IMG/VR virus record: IMGVR_UViG_3300024185_000568 | Location: 1-37,087 of that record | Reading direction: 5' to 3' (one strand) | DNA length: 37,087 nucleotides | Source: a virus | In this document: positions 7,176 to 14,733 of the stretch, one piece after another | How the letters are laid out: the number at the start of each line of letters is the position of its first letter | How positions within the stretch are numbered: position 1 is the first letter of the stretch | Notes under the pieces: model-generated | What the model was told of the DNA's origin: nothing | The model's input: the letters and a program-made list of their open reading frames with translations, nothing else | Databases searched by the model: none | Translations under genes and position numbers: made by a program

Positions 7176-8540
7176 ATGCAAGAACAAAAAGTAGATACAT
7201 TATCGAAATACGGGCAATCATTTCAATCAAAGGTTGTATCTGCACTTCTTACTGATACTAAGTTCCTCGATACAATAGGGGAAATAACCACTCCTAAGTT
7301 CTTTGAGAACGATGCTAACAAGTGGATTATATCCGAGATACTTGATTATCACAATGAGTACAAAAAAGCTCCTACATTAGATGTATTTAAGGTACAGTTA
7401 TCAAAAGTAGATAATGATATTCTTAAAAAAACTGTAATAGACCAGTTAAAGCATGTTCATACACAAATTGGTAATGTAGATTTAGATTATATTAAAAATG
7501 AATTTAAAGATTTTTGTATAAATCAAAATCTTAAGGGAGTAATTCTACGTTCAGTTGATTTATTACAAGCTGGTTCTTATGATAGAATCAAAGATTTAGT
7601 AGATGCTGCAATGAAAGTTGGTAATGAAACGGATTTAGGATTAGATTATAAAAACGATTTCGATGAACGAATGGAAGATTTAAATCGTTCAACCGTTGCA
7701 ACTAATTGGAAACCTATAAATGATTTAATGGATGGTGGATTAGGACCTGGAGAACTTGGTGTAATCGTTGCTCCATCTGGTGTAGGTAAAACATGGATAC
7801 TTACTGCACTTGGTGCAGATGCAGTTAGAAATGGTTTAAGTGTGGTTCATTACTCAATGGAATTATCAGAACATTATGTTGGTGCTAGATATGATACTGT
7901 ATTTACTCAAATACCATCAACAGATTTGAAAGATAAAAAAGAAGAAGTTAAATCAAAGATACAATCATTACAAGGAAAGTTACTTATTAAGTATTTCCCT
8001 CCAAAGGGTGTTTCTGTTAAGAAATTAAATCAACATATTGAAAAGATGATTGCTTCTGGTAACAAACCAGATTTAATCATTGTAGATTATGCAGATTTAC
8101 TATTATCAGATTCAAACAAAACTGATTCAACTTATGCAGAACAAGGTGGTGTTTATATTGACCTTCGTGGTATGGGCGGACATTTAGAAATCCCAATATG
8201 GACAGCATCTCAAACCAATCGTTCAGCAATTGATTCAGAAGTAATTGAAGCAGATAAGATTGCAGATTCTTATGCTAAAGTAATGAATGCAGATTTCATT
8301 ATGAGTTGGAGTAGAAAATCAAAAGATAAATTGAATGATACTGCAAGAGCTCACATTATGAAAAACAGATTTGGACCTGATGGAATTACGTTTCCATGTA
8401 AGATGAATACGAATACAGGTTACATTGAAGTATATGATGGTAATTCACCAGATGGTGTAATTGCAACAAAACAATCTGCAAGTGGACAATTAGAAACTAA
8501 AAAACTCCTACATAAGAAATATGTGGAAAATATGGGGTAA
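7176..8540 (+). CDS. Replicative DNA helicase, DnaB/T4 gp41-like
   Basis: This is a hexameric RecA-fold helicase that unwinds DNA 5'-3' at the fork and interacts with primase. The N-terminal 130 residues are helical, as in DnaB/gp41. The Walker A APSGVGKT is at 199-206. A DnaB-type SMELSEHYVGAR segment (227-238) is followed by Walker B DLIIVDYADLLL (299-310) and an SQTNRSA segment, as in the DnaB H3/H4 motifs. At 454 aa it matches T4 gp41 (475). It has its own promoter. The stop codon sits in the loop of a small hairpin (8532-8546). No primase gene is seen in this window. Confidence 0.92.
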   Translation: MQEQKVDTLSKYGQSFQSKVVSALLTDTKFLDTIGEITTPKFFENDANKWIISEILDYHNEYKKAPTLDVFKVQLSKVDNDILKKTVIDQLKHVHTQIGNVDLDYIKNEFKDFCINQNLKGVILRSVDLLQAGSYDRIKDLVDAAMKVGNETDLGLDYKNDFDERMEDLNRSTVATNWKPINDLMDGGLGPGELGVIVAPSGVGKTWILTALGADAVRNGLSVVHYSMELSEHYVGARYDTVFTQIPSTDLKDKKEEVKSKIQSLQGKLLIKYFPPKGVSVKKLNQHIEKMIASGNKPDLIIVDYADLLLSDSNKTDSTYAEQGGVYIDLRGMGGHLEIPIWTASQTNRSAIDSEVIEADKIADSYAKVMNADFIMSWSRKSKDKLNDTARAHIMKNRFGPDGITFPCKMNTNTGYIEVYDGNSPDGVIATKQSASGQLETKKLLHKKYVENMG

Positions 8541-8710
8541 CCCTATCAAAAAAATTATAACATAGTTATGATAAAAGTAGTATATGTGTAAAAATGAATA
8601 AACACAAAAAAAAATTATAAAAATTAATATCGTTTTTCAATATATACTATAATTATAAACACGACCAAACAATTGGTCACTTCAAACACAAATTAAAAAA
8701 AATAAAATTT
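8541..8710 (+). promoter_or_regulatory. Leader region of the Hc1 gene with a hairpin
   Basis: This 170-base gap contains no ORF longer than a few codons. A perfect 6-bp stem with a four-base loop, GACCAA-ACAA-TTGGTC, lies at 8663-8678. It follows an AT-only stretch, CAATATATACTATAATTATA, that could hold a promoter, although no TTTG-N20-TAnnTTTG match exists. The arrangement (AT block, then hairpin, then about 30 A-rich bases before ATG) resembles the gp32 leader. Regulatory meaning is inferred. Confidence 0.35.
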
Positions 8711-8881
8711 ATGGCAAATTCACAAGAATTATTTGAACAGATTAAAGATTTATTCGTTCAATTCGAAACAGAACACAATGGTGGTTCTAAAGCAGCTAAA
8801 TCAAGAGCAAGAAAAGCAATTGGTGAAGTTAAAAAATTAGTAACAGATTATAGAAAAGCTTCAGTAGAAGAATCAAAATAA
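8711..8881 (+). CDS. Histone H1-like protein Hc1 (Bacteroidota type), 56 aa
   Basis: This short gene encodes a basic helical protein starting MANSQELFEQIKDLF. Its second half, SKAAKSRARKAIGEVKKL, followed by DYRKASVEESK, reads like the small Hc1-type histone H1-like proteins common in Bacteroidota, which usually end in a KVSVEESK-like tail. Such proteins bind DNA through Lys/Ala-rich helices and compact the nucleoid. It has its own long leader, suggesting separate and possibly strong expression. The nrdB gene starts 10 bases after its stop. The match is from memory of the family, not a search. Roles in packaging, genome protection or host nucleoid takeover are inferences. Confidence 0.7.
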   Translation: MANSQELFEQIKDLFVQFETEHNGGSKAAKSRARKAIGEVKKLVTDYRKASVEESK

Positions 8882-8891
8882 TTAAATTACT

Positions 8892-9887
8892 ATGAGCAAA
8901 ATTTTCCAAGAAAGAATTCCATTTAAACCATTTGAATATCCAATCTACTATACAGAAGGTTGGTTAAAACAGGCACAGGCATTTTGGTTACATACTGAAA
9001 TACCGATGCAGGGTGATGTAAAAGATTGGAATGAACGTTTAACCCCAGCTGAGAAAAACTTAGTGGGGAATATTCTACTTGGTTTTGCTCAAACTGAATG
9101 TGCAGTTTCTGATTATTGGACTAATATGGTTACCGATTGGTTTCCTAAACACGAGATAAGACAGATGGCGATGATGTTTGGTTCACAAGAAACAATTCAT
9201 GCTACTGCATATTCATACTTAAATGAAACATTAGGATTAGATGACTTCTCAGCGTTTTTGCACGAACCTGCAGTTGCTGAGAAGTTTGAACTCCTTACTG
9301 CTACTACTAACAATTGGACACATGAAGATTTGGCAACAAATCCAAAAGCAAGACAAGAAGTTGGTAGAAGTTTAGCAATCTTCTCTGCATTTAGTGAGGG
9401 AGTATCCCTATACTCTTCATTTGCAGTACTCTACTCATTCCAAATGAGAAATCTACTAAAAGGTATCGGACAACAAATGAAATGGTCTGTAAGAGATGAA
9501 TCTCTACATTCTAAGATGGGTTGTCAATTGTTCAGACATATGTGTGAAGAATATCCTACATTATTAGATGAGTGTAAAGAATCAATAGAAGAGGCTTCAA
9601 GATTAATCGTTCAGTTAGAAACAAACTTTATTGATATGATATTTGAACAAGGTGATTTAGAAAACCTTGAGAAAGAAGATTTAAAAGAGTTTATTAAAGC
9701 AAGAACAAATACAAAATTACAAGAATTGGGCTATAACCCTATTCACGAATTCGATAAACCGAAGGCTGAAAAGCTAGAATGGTTTTATCATCTTACAGGT
9801 GGACTCACTCATACTGATTTTTTTGCTGTTAGACCTACTGATTATAGTAAGGCTAATGAAGGTGAAGATTGGGGTGATTTATTTTAA
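8892..9887 (+). CDS. nrdB: Ribonucleotide reductase class I, beta subunit
   Basis: This is the radical-generating subunit that, with NrdA, makes deoxyribonucleotides for phage replication. The diiron ligands are visible: Glu69 (TEC) at the position of E. coli Asp84, Glu100 and His103 in SQETIHATAY, Glu169, and Glu203/His206 in RDESLHSKMG. The spacings between them match the E. coli enzyme. Tyr107, four residues after His103, is at the radical tyrosine position. The C-terminus, GEDWGDLF, has the acidic-aromatic tail that docks into NrdA. Its 331 aa are slightly short. The gene for NrdA is 1 kb downstream, separated by two unrelated small genes. Confidence 0.95.
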   Translation: MSKIFQERIPFKPFEYPIYYTEGWLKQAQAFWLHTEIPMQGDVKDWNERLTPAEKNLVGNILLGFAQTECAVSDYWTNMVTDWFPKHEIRQMAMMFGSQETIHATAYSYLNETLGLDDFSAFLHEPAVAEKFELLTATTNNWTHEDLATNPKARQEVGRSLAIFSAFSEGVSLYSSFAVLYSFQMRNLLKGIGQQMKWSVRDESLHSKMGCQLFRHMCEEYPTLLDECKESIEEASRLIVQLETNFIDMIFEQGDLENLEKEDLKEFIKARTNTKLQELGYNPIHEFDKPKAEKLEWFYHLTGGLTHTDFFAVRPTDYSKANEGEDWGDLF

Positions 9888-9891
9888 ATAA

Positions 9892-10482
9892 ATGAAAAAC
9901 AAAAAGGTTACAATAACAGATACGAGAATATCGTATCAAGAAGATGATTCCAAAATTGTAATGGATGTAATATCCAAAGAACTGATGGAATTTTATTCTA
10001 ATATAGTTACACAAAATGGTGGAAAGGTATTAGATGTTGGATTTGGTTTAGGGTATAGTGCTAATGCAATCTATAATAAGGTTGGTAATTATCATTGTAT
10101 TGAATCAAACCCACAAATCTTTAAGGAGGCTCAGAAGTGGGCTGAAGATAAAGAGGATGTTCATTTATATTTTGGTAATTGGGTAGATGTAATCCCAACT
10201 TTAGATGTTAAGTTTGATGGTATCTTTATGGATACTTACGATGACCCTAACTATTCTAAGTTTGAAGATTATTCAAAACTAATTTCAAATGAAAATTGTG
10301 TATTATCAGTTTTTAGTTATTTTGCATTAAGAGATACTAAAGATTTACATTCACATTATTTTGAAATTAAATCAAAATATAGAGAAAGCTATCCAAAAAT
10401 AATTGAAAAGGGACACACTTGTAATTGGAGTTATTTTATAGATAGTAAATTCCAAAAAAAGAAATTAAATGAAACCATTTGA
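9892..10482 (+). CDS. Class I SAM-dependent methyltransferase, 196 aa
   Basis: The motif I region GGKVLDVGFGLGYSANAI (43-60) and an acidic residue after the second strand (HCIESNP) define a Rossmann-fold SAM-binding domain. FDGIFMDTYDDP follows as the motif IV region. The VLDVGFGLG wording is close to guanidinoacetate and arginine N-methyltransferases, so a small-molecule or peptide guanidine/amine substrate is a possibility. It starts five bases after nrdB and overlaps the next gene by 14 bases. The overlap with a SET-domain gene hints that two methyltransferases act together, perhaps on proteins. No DNA methyltransferase PPY motif is present. Confidence 0.75.
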   Translation: MKNKKVTITDTRISYQEDDSKIVMDVISKELMEFYSNIVTQNGGKVLDVGFGLGYSANAIYNKVGNYHCIESNPQIFKEAQKWAEDKEDVHLYFGNWVDVIPTLDVKFDGIFMDTYDDPNYSKFEDYSKLISNENCVLSVFSYFALRDTKDLHSHYFEIKSKYRESYPKIIEKGHTCNWSYFIDSKFQKKKLNETI

Positions 10483-10891
10483 TTATTTAAACACAAGTGT
10501 TAAATCATATATAAGAGTAAGTAAAATACATGGAATTGGTTTATTTACTTTGGTTGATATAAAAAAAGGAGAACATATTTTTCCACTATGGAAAGGAAAA
10601 ACTGATTGGTATAAAATAAAGTTTAGTAAAGCTAAGTTATTACCAAAAGAAGTATTATCATACATACTTCGTTCTTATGGTTCAAAAATAGAAAATGATA
10701 ATTCAGACATCAATTTTAGATTGGTAAAGGATACTAACTTTTTATTTTCAAACCCATTGTGTTTACTTAATACCGAATATGAAAATGGTAATGTAGATAC
10801 TAACGGTATAGCAATAAAGGATATAAAAATAAATAAAGAGATAACAGCAACCTATACAGGCGAAGGTTACTCACAAGTAAAATTAATATAA
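10469..10891 (+). CDS. SET-domain protein (putative lysine methyltransferase), 140 aa
   Basis: The order of SET-domain motifs is recognisable. An IHGIGLFT turn followed by DIKKGE (20-35) is the N-terminal SET signature. LLNTEYENGNVDTNGIAIKD (99-118) takes the place of the NHS...N segment, and EITATYTGEGY (124-134) carries the late catalytic tyrosine. SET enzymes methylate protein lysines; in bacteria and phages they are uncommon and mostly uncharacterised. The protein is minimal, without the zinc-binding post-SET region. It overlaps the preceding methyltransferase gene by 14 bases and lies between nrdB and nrdA. The His of the usual NH motif is replaced, so activity is uncertain. Confidence 0.6.
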   Translation: MKPFDYLNTSVKSYIRVSKIHGIGLFTLVDIKKGEHIFPLWKGKTDWYKIKFSKAKLLPKEVLSYILRSYGSKIENDNSDINFRLVKDTNFLFSNPLCLLNTEYENGNVDTNGIAIKDIKINKEITATYTGEGYSQVKLI

Positions 10892-10892
10892 A

Positions 10893-12677
10893 ATGGCAGT
10901 AAAAAATTACGGTGACGAATTAGGTTGGGAACTTGATGTAGATTTCCCATCATGGGCAAATACAGAGATATACGTTAAAACAATATCAAATGGATATTTG
11001 TTACCAGGTGAAAAACCAAAGGATGCCTATTGGAGAGTTGCATCAAGAGTTGCAATGAGATTAGAAAAACCTCAGTTAGCAACCAAATTCTTTGATTACA
11101 TTTGGAAAGGTTGGTTAAACTTAGCAACACCAGTTCTTTCAAATACTGGTACTGATAGAGGATTACCTATATCTTGTTTTGGTATTGATGTTGCCGATTC
11201 TATATATGATATTGGTTCAAAGAACTTAGAACTAATGTTACTTGCAAAACATGGTGGTGGTGTTGGAATTGGTGTAAATCAAATTAGACCAGCAGGAGCT
11301 ACTATTACAGGTAATGGAACATCAGATGGTGTTGTACCATTTTGTAAAATATACGATTCTACAATACTTGCAACTAACCAAGGTTCAGTAAGAAGAGGTG
11401 CTGCTTCAGTTAACCTTAATATTGAACACGAAGATTTTGAAGAGTGGTTAGAAATCAGAGAACCTAAAGGAGATGTAAATAGACAATCACTTAATCTACA
11501 CCAATGTGCAGTTGTAGGTGATAAGTTTATGAGAAAACTTGAACAAGGAGAACCTGATGCGAGAAGAAAGTGGGGAAAATTACTACAAAAAAGAAAAGCA
11601 ACTGGTGAACCATACATCATGTACAAAGGGAATATCAATAAAGCTAATCCTGAAATGTACAAAAAAAATGGATTAAAAGTTCATATGACAAACATATGTT
11701 CTGAAATTACTTTACATACAGATGAGAACCATTCATTTGTTTGTTGTTTATCATCAGTAAATCTTGCTAAGTACAACGAGTGGAGAGATACTGATTTAGT
11801 TTATACAGCAACTTGGTTCTTAGATGGAGTACTTTCTGAATTTATTCAAAAGGCTAAAAACATGAAAGGGTTTGAACATTCTGTTGCATCTGCTGAAAAA
11901 GGTAGAGCATTAGGATTGGGAGTTTTAGGATGGCACACTTACCTACAACAAAATGGTATTCCATTTGAAGGTATGGAGGCTCAATTTGAAACTCGTAAGA
12001 TTTTTTCTCAGTTAAAGATAGAATCAGAAAGAGCATCAAGAGATTTAGCATCAGAATATGGTGAACCTCTATGGTGTAGAGAAAGTGGATTTAGAAATAC
12101 TCACTTAAGAGCAGTTGCTCCAACAGTTAGTAACTCTAAATTAGCTGGAAACGTATCTGCTGGTATTGAACCTTGGGCGGCGAATGTATTCACCGAACAA
12201 ACTGCAAAAGGAACTTTCATTAGAAAGAACAATGAGTTAGTAAAGGTTTTAAGAAAAGCAGGTATCAATAACAAAGAAACTTGGGATAAGATAATGGAAG
12301 ATGGTGGTTCTGTTCAAGGTATTAAAGAACTTGATAAGTGGTGTTACTTAGCTGGTAAAATGGTACTTTGTAATGATGTAGAAAATGGAGATAGAGATAA
12401 GATTTATCCTGTTAAAGATGTTTTCAGAACTTTCAAAGAAATAAATCAAATGGATTTGGTTAAACAAGCTGGTGTAAGACAACAGTATATTGACCAAGGA
12501 GTTTCATTAAACTTAGCATTCCCTTCCATTGCATCACCGAAATGGATTAATCAAGTAACTATGGAAGCTTGGAAACAAGGAATTAAAACGTTGTATTATA
12601 TGAGAACTGAATCAGTTCTTAGAGGTGATATAGCAACACGAGCAGTTGATCCCGATTGTGTGGCATGTGATGGTTAG
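10893..12677 (+). CDS. nrdA: Ribonucleotide reductase class I, alpha subunit
   Basis: This is the catalytic subunit that reduces ribonucleoside diphosphates. The active-site pieces are present: PISCFG with Cys95, NICSEI with the thiyl-radical Cys269 and Glu271, and CCLSSVNL with the partner cysteine at about 284. The radical-transfer pair Tyr-Tyr occurs in TLYYMRTES near the C-terminus, and the redox pair C-x2-C is in DPDCVACDG. It starts with MAVKNYGDELGWELD and has 594 aa, much shorter than E. coli NrdA (761). The N-terminal ATP-cone that mediates dATP inhibition is absent, suggesting the enzyme escapes that feedback. Thioredoxin, a likely reductant, is encoded just downstream. Confidence 0.95.
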   Translation: MAVKNYGDELGWELDVDFPSWANTEIYVKTISNGYLLPGEKPKDAYWRVASRVAMRLEKPQLATKFFDYIWKGWLNLATPVLSNTGTDRGLPISCFGIDVADSIYDIGSKNLELMLLAKHGGGVGIGVNQIRPAGATITGNGTSDGVVPFCKIYDSTILATNQGSVRRGAASVNLNIEHEDFEEWLEIREPKGDVNRQSLNLHQCAVVGDKFMRKLEQGEPDARRKWGKLLQKRKATGEPYIMYKGNINKANPEMYKKNGLKVHMTNICSEITLHTDENHSFVCCLSSVNLAKYNEWRDTDLVYTATWFLDGVLSEFIQKAKNMKGFEHSVASAEKGRALGLGVLGWHTYLQQNGIPFEGMEAQFETRKIFSQLKIESERASRDLASEYGEPLWCRESGFRNTHLRAVAPTVSNSKLAGNVSAGIEPWAANVFTEQTAKGTFIRKNNELVKVLRKAGINNKETWDKIMEDGGSVQGIKELDKWCYLAGKMVLCNDVENGDRDKIYPVKDVFRTFKEINQMDLVKQAGVRQQYIDQGVSLNLAFPSIASPKWINQVTMEAWKQGIKTLYYMRTESVLRGDIATRAVDPDCVACDG

Positions 12678-13248
12678 TATTTTATGTACATCACGAAGTG
12701 GGTCAACTAATTTATCACTATACCTAAAGAAAGTTTTAGATTTAGGTTTAGTAAACACTCCCTTTATAAATAATGAGGGGTTAATTGGTTCTTTGAAAAA
12801 AAATAATTTGTATAAACTTATGATTCATAGGTTACCTAGTGGTTATAGTGATTTATACAAATTTGGTAAAGATGTTATAAGTTTATCTGATGCTGTTATT
12901 TTATATGATAGAAAAGATAAATTACAACAATCTGAATCATTGGCATTTAGAAAACTAAAATACGAAAATGATTTTAGTAAATATCATATAAGAGAACCAT
13001 ATGATAATATCGATGAGAATGTGGTAAATAAATGTTTGTTACAATACAATAAACAAACAGATGTTATAACAAAATTATCAAAAGATTTCAACATTCCAAT
13101 TTTTTGGTATGAAGAAATATATTACGAAGATGGTTTACAAAAATTATCTGATTATTTAAAAATAAAAATAAATAAAAAAACAAGAGAGCAGTTTTTATCA
13201 ACTAACAAAAAACAAAGAATAAATAATTTAAAAGGAGAATTGATATGA
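12670..13248 (+). CDS. Sulfotransferase-like P-loop protein, 192 aa
   Basis: The N-terminus, SILCTSRSGSTNLSLYL, has the strand-loop-helix with RSGST that binds the 5'-phosphosulfate of PAPS in sulfotransferases. A central segment, YKFGKDVISLSDAVILYDR, could supply the second strand and the arginine of the 3'-phosphate site. I chose ATG 12670, which overlaps the nrdA stop by eight bases, over an upstream in-frame TTG that would bury the start in nrdA. Its stop overlaps the thioredoxin ATG (ATGA). The later codons are very AT-rich. Substrate is unknown. A kinase-like P-loop function cannot be ruled out. Confidence 0.6.
   Translation: MVSILCTSRSGSTNLSLYLKKVLDLGLVNTPFINNEGLIGSLKKNNLYKLMIHRLPSGYSDLYKFGKDVISLSDAVILYDRKDKLQQSESLAFRKLKYENDFSKYHIREPYDNIDENVVNKCLLQYNKQTDVITKLSKDFNIPIFWYEEIYYEDGLQKLSDYLKIKINKKTREQFLSTNKKQRINNLKGELI
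13232..13247 (+). promoter_or_regulatory. Shine-Dalgarno-like site before thioredoxin
   Basis: AAGGAG sits six or seven bases upstream of the ATG at 13245. Almost all other starts in this window have only A-rich leaders, so this is one of few genes with a classical ribosome-binding sequence. It supports the 13245 start, which overlaps the upstream stop. Confidence 0.5.
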
Positions 13249-13508
13249 TACAAGTAAAGAAATTTTATGCAGAATGGTGTGGACCGTGTAAGGTTCTAAC
13301 ACCCCTAATGGAAAATGTAAAAACAAAGTTTTCAAATGTTAAATTTGAAAATGTGGATATTGATTCACAATTTGAAATAGCTCAAAAATACTTTGTTCGT
13401 TCAGTCCCAACGGTAATTATAGAAAAAAATGGTAAAGAAGTTGAAAGATTTGTAGGAGTTCAATCAGAATTGGCTTATATAAATGCTTTAAATGAAAATT
13501 TATCATAA
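13245..13508 (+). CDS. Thioredoxin-like protein
   Basis: At 87 aa this is a compact thioredoxin. The redox site WCGPC is at 11-15, after the strand KKFYAE. The cis-proline segment RSVPTVII and the last strand with GKEVERFVG are in the usual order. It probably reduces the phage ribonucleotide reductase, whose C-terminal CxxC lies just upstream; T4 uses NrdC in this role. It is coupled to the sulfotransferase-like gene by an ATGA overlap and has a Shine-Dalgarno-like GGAG. All motifs look intact. Confidence 0.93.
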   Translation: MIQVKKFYAEWCGPCKVLTPLMENVKTKFSNVKFENVDIDSQFEIAQKYFVRSVPTVIIEKNGKEVERFVGVQSELAYINALNENLS

Positions 13509-13512
13509 ATAA

Positions 13513-13544
13513 TTTGGAAATACCAAATAAATTTCGTATATTTG
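13513..13544 (+). promoter_or_regulatory. Bacteroidota-type promoter for the 13566-18304 module
   Basis: TTTG (13513-13516), a 20-base spacer and TATATTTG (13537-13544) match the consensus. This is the only strong promoter seen before the set of modification-like genes. Its spacer and -7 region are identical to the promoter near 26840. Confidence 0.8.
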
Positions 13545-13557
13545 TATAACAAATAAA
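13516..13557 (+). repeat. 42-base exact repeat of promoter sequence, copy 1
   Basis: This block, starting GGAAATACCAAATAAA, covers the promoter spacer, -7 box and downstream leader. It is repeated base for base at 26820-26861 on the same strand. Outside the block the two copies diverge at once. Confidence 0.85.
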
Positions 13558-13565
13558 TAAACTAT

Positions 13566-13808
13566 ATGGCAAACATTAAATTTGTACATCAAGAAGAAAA
13601 ACAAATTAAAATAAAGGGAACTCCTAAAGTTCCATTTACTAAGAGCAAAAAATTAACTAGTATGACTGGTGGTAACCCGTTATATTATATTGATATTGAA
13701 GAAGCATTTAAATTAAAATTAGATTCTGTCTGTAATTTCACTCAAAAACATCCTCAAGACGAGAATTATGCTCTTATCACTATTCCAATAAATCGAGAAG
13801 AAAATTAA
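13566..13808 (+). CDS. Hypothetical protein, 80 aa
   Basis: I do not recognise this protein. It is a soluble, lysine-rich 80-residue protein with a beta-type start (ANIKFVHQEEKQIKIKG) and one cysteine. It is the first gene after a strong promoter and precedes the HTH protein by 11 bases. Nothing in it indicates catalysis. It reads as a genuine gene by start context and codon use. Confidence 0.65.
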   Translation: MANIKFVHQEEKQIKIKGTPKVPFTKSKKLTSMTGGNPLYYIDIEEAFKLKLDSVCNFTQKHPQDENYALITIPINREEN

Positions 13809-13819
13809 AATATAAATTT

Positions 13820-14020
13820 ATGTCAAAAACCGCATGGTTTTTTAGTAATAGGTTACGAGGGGAATCTCATCCCAGGTCAAAATTAACATCTGAACAAGTA
13901 ATCCAAATAAGAGAACTTTATTCTAAAGGATTTTCTACTAATGTAATTGCCCGAAACTTCAAAGTATCGGCTTGGAATGTAGAAGAAATTTGTAAAAGAA
14001 GAACCTGGACTCATTTATAA
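13820..14020 (+). CDS. Small helix-turn-helix DNA-binding protein, 66 aa
   Basis: The segment KLTSEQVIQIRELYSKG, followed by STNVIARNFKVS and then NVEEICKRRTWTHL, matches the small HTH found beside or inside HNH homing endonucleases. In those proteins the typical text is LT..qv..IR.LY..G.s...iA..f.vs...I..I..g.tW. Here there is no nuclease domain. It may be a remnant of a mobile endonuclease or a free-standing regulator. It precedes the TS-like gene by 13 bases in the same transcription unit. Confidence 0.65.
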   Translation: MSKTAWFFSNRLRGESHPRSKLTSEQVIQIRELYSKGFSTNVIARNFKVSAWNVEEICKRRTWTHL

Positions 14021-14033
14021 ACAAAATTAAAAT

Positions 14034-14732
14034 ATGACAGTTATAGAAGCAACTTCACCTGGTGATGCTTGGGTAAAAGTATCAAAACATTTATTAGAAC
14101 ATGGTGTAAGAGTAGGTAATCTTACAGAAGAACTTAATGTGATTACCGAAATCACAGAATTTAAATCAGATGATTGGTTTGATGGACACTTCAGAGAAAT
14201 TATGGGAGATGATAGAATTGATTTCGCTAAAACAGTAACCTTTCTTAAACCAGAACAAAAGAAATCAGATAACCCATTCTTTGATGAGGGAGAGGGATTA
14301 GATTATAAATTTATTAAAGACCATTACCATCAATCCTATTGGGGTAGAATGGTATCTTGGAGAGGTGAATTTAATCAAATAGAAAATGTAATCAAAATTC
14401 TATCAACTGGTAAAGCAGTAAAACGATGTGAACTTATTATTTTTGACCCTAAGAAAGATGCAAGGAATCCATATTCACAACCTTGTATGGTTATGATTGA
14501 TTTAAAACCAAGAAATGGTAAATTATATCTAACATCAGTACTTCGTTCAAATAGAGTATCTAAAAGTGGTTATGCAGATTACACAGCATTAACCGAAATG
14601 GGACATTTCCTTGCTGAACAAAGTGGATTAGAATTAGGAAAAGTAACTACCCTCGCTTGTTCGTGTCATATTGGTGATATGGATAATGAAAAAAAGAAAA
14701 CAAACAAGTTATTAGAAGTATTAAATAGATAG
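14034..14732 (+). CDS. Divergent thymidylate synthase / dCMP hydroxymethylase-like enzyme
   Basis: The second half follows thymidylate synthase. It has QPCMVMIDL with Cys151 at the nucleophile position, GKLYLTSVLRSNR with Arg171 at the phosphate-binding position, and GLELGKVTTLACSCHIGD, which matches the late TS segment LEVGD...G..H. A YHQSYWGRMVSW stretch (98-109) matches the YGxxWR part. Three features depart from canonical TS: the Asp after the Arg-Ser pair, the Asn that reads uracil (SGYADYTAL has none) and the Tyr near the final His are not conserved. That argues for a different base or acceptor, such as hydroxymethylation of dCMP or dUMP. At 232 aa it is short. It ends one base before an asparagine synthase-like gene, in a probable modification operon. 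Confidence 0.7.
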   Translation: MTVIEATSPGDAWVKVSKHLLEHGVRVGNLTEELNVITEITEFKSDDWFDGHFREIMGDDRIDFAKTVTFLKPEQKKSDNPFFDEGEGLDYKFIKDHYHQSYWGRMVSWRGEFNQIENVIKILSTGKAVKRCELIIFDPKKDARNPYSQPCMVMIDLKPRNGKLYLTSVLRSNRVSKSGYADYTALTEMGHFLAEQSGLELGKVTTLACSCHIGDMDNEKKKTNKLLEVLNR

Positions 14733-14733
14733 T

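Noticed and set aside
8532-8546. Hairpin around the helicase stop codon as a terminator
   Set aside because: The stem has a G-U pair and a three-base loop, and no T-run follows, only CAAAAAAATTA.
13820-14020. Complete homing endonuclease
   Set aside because: Only the HTH part is present. No HNH or GIY-YIG nuclease residues occur in the 66 codons or in the flanking gaps.
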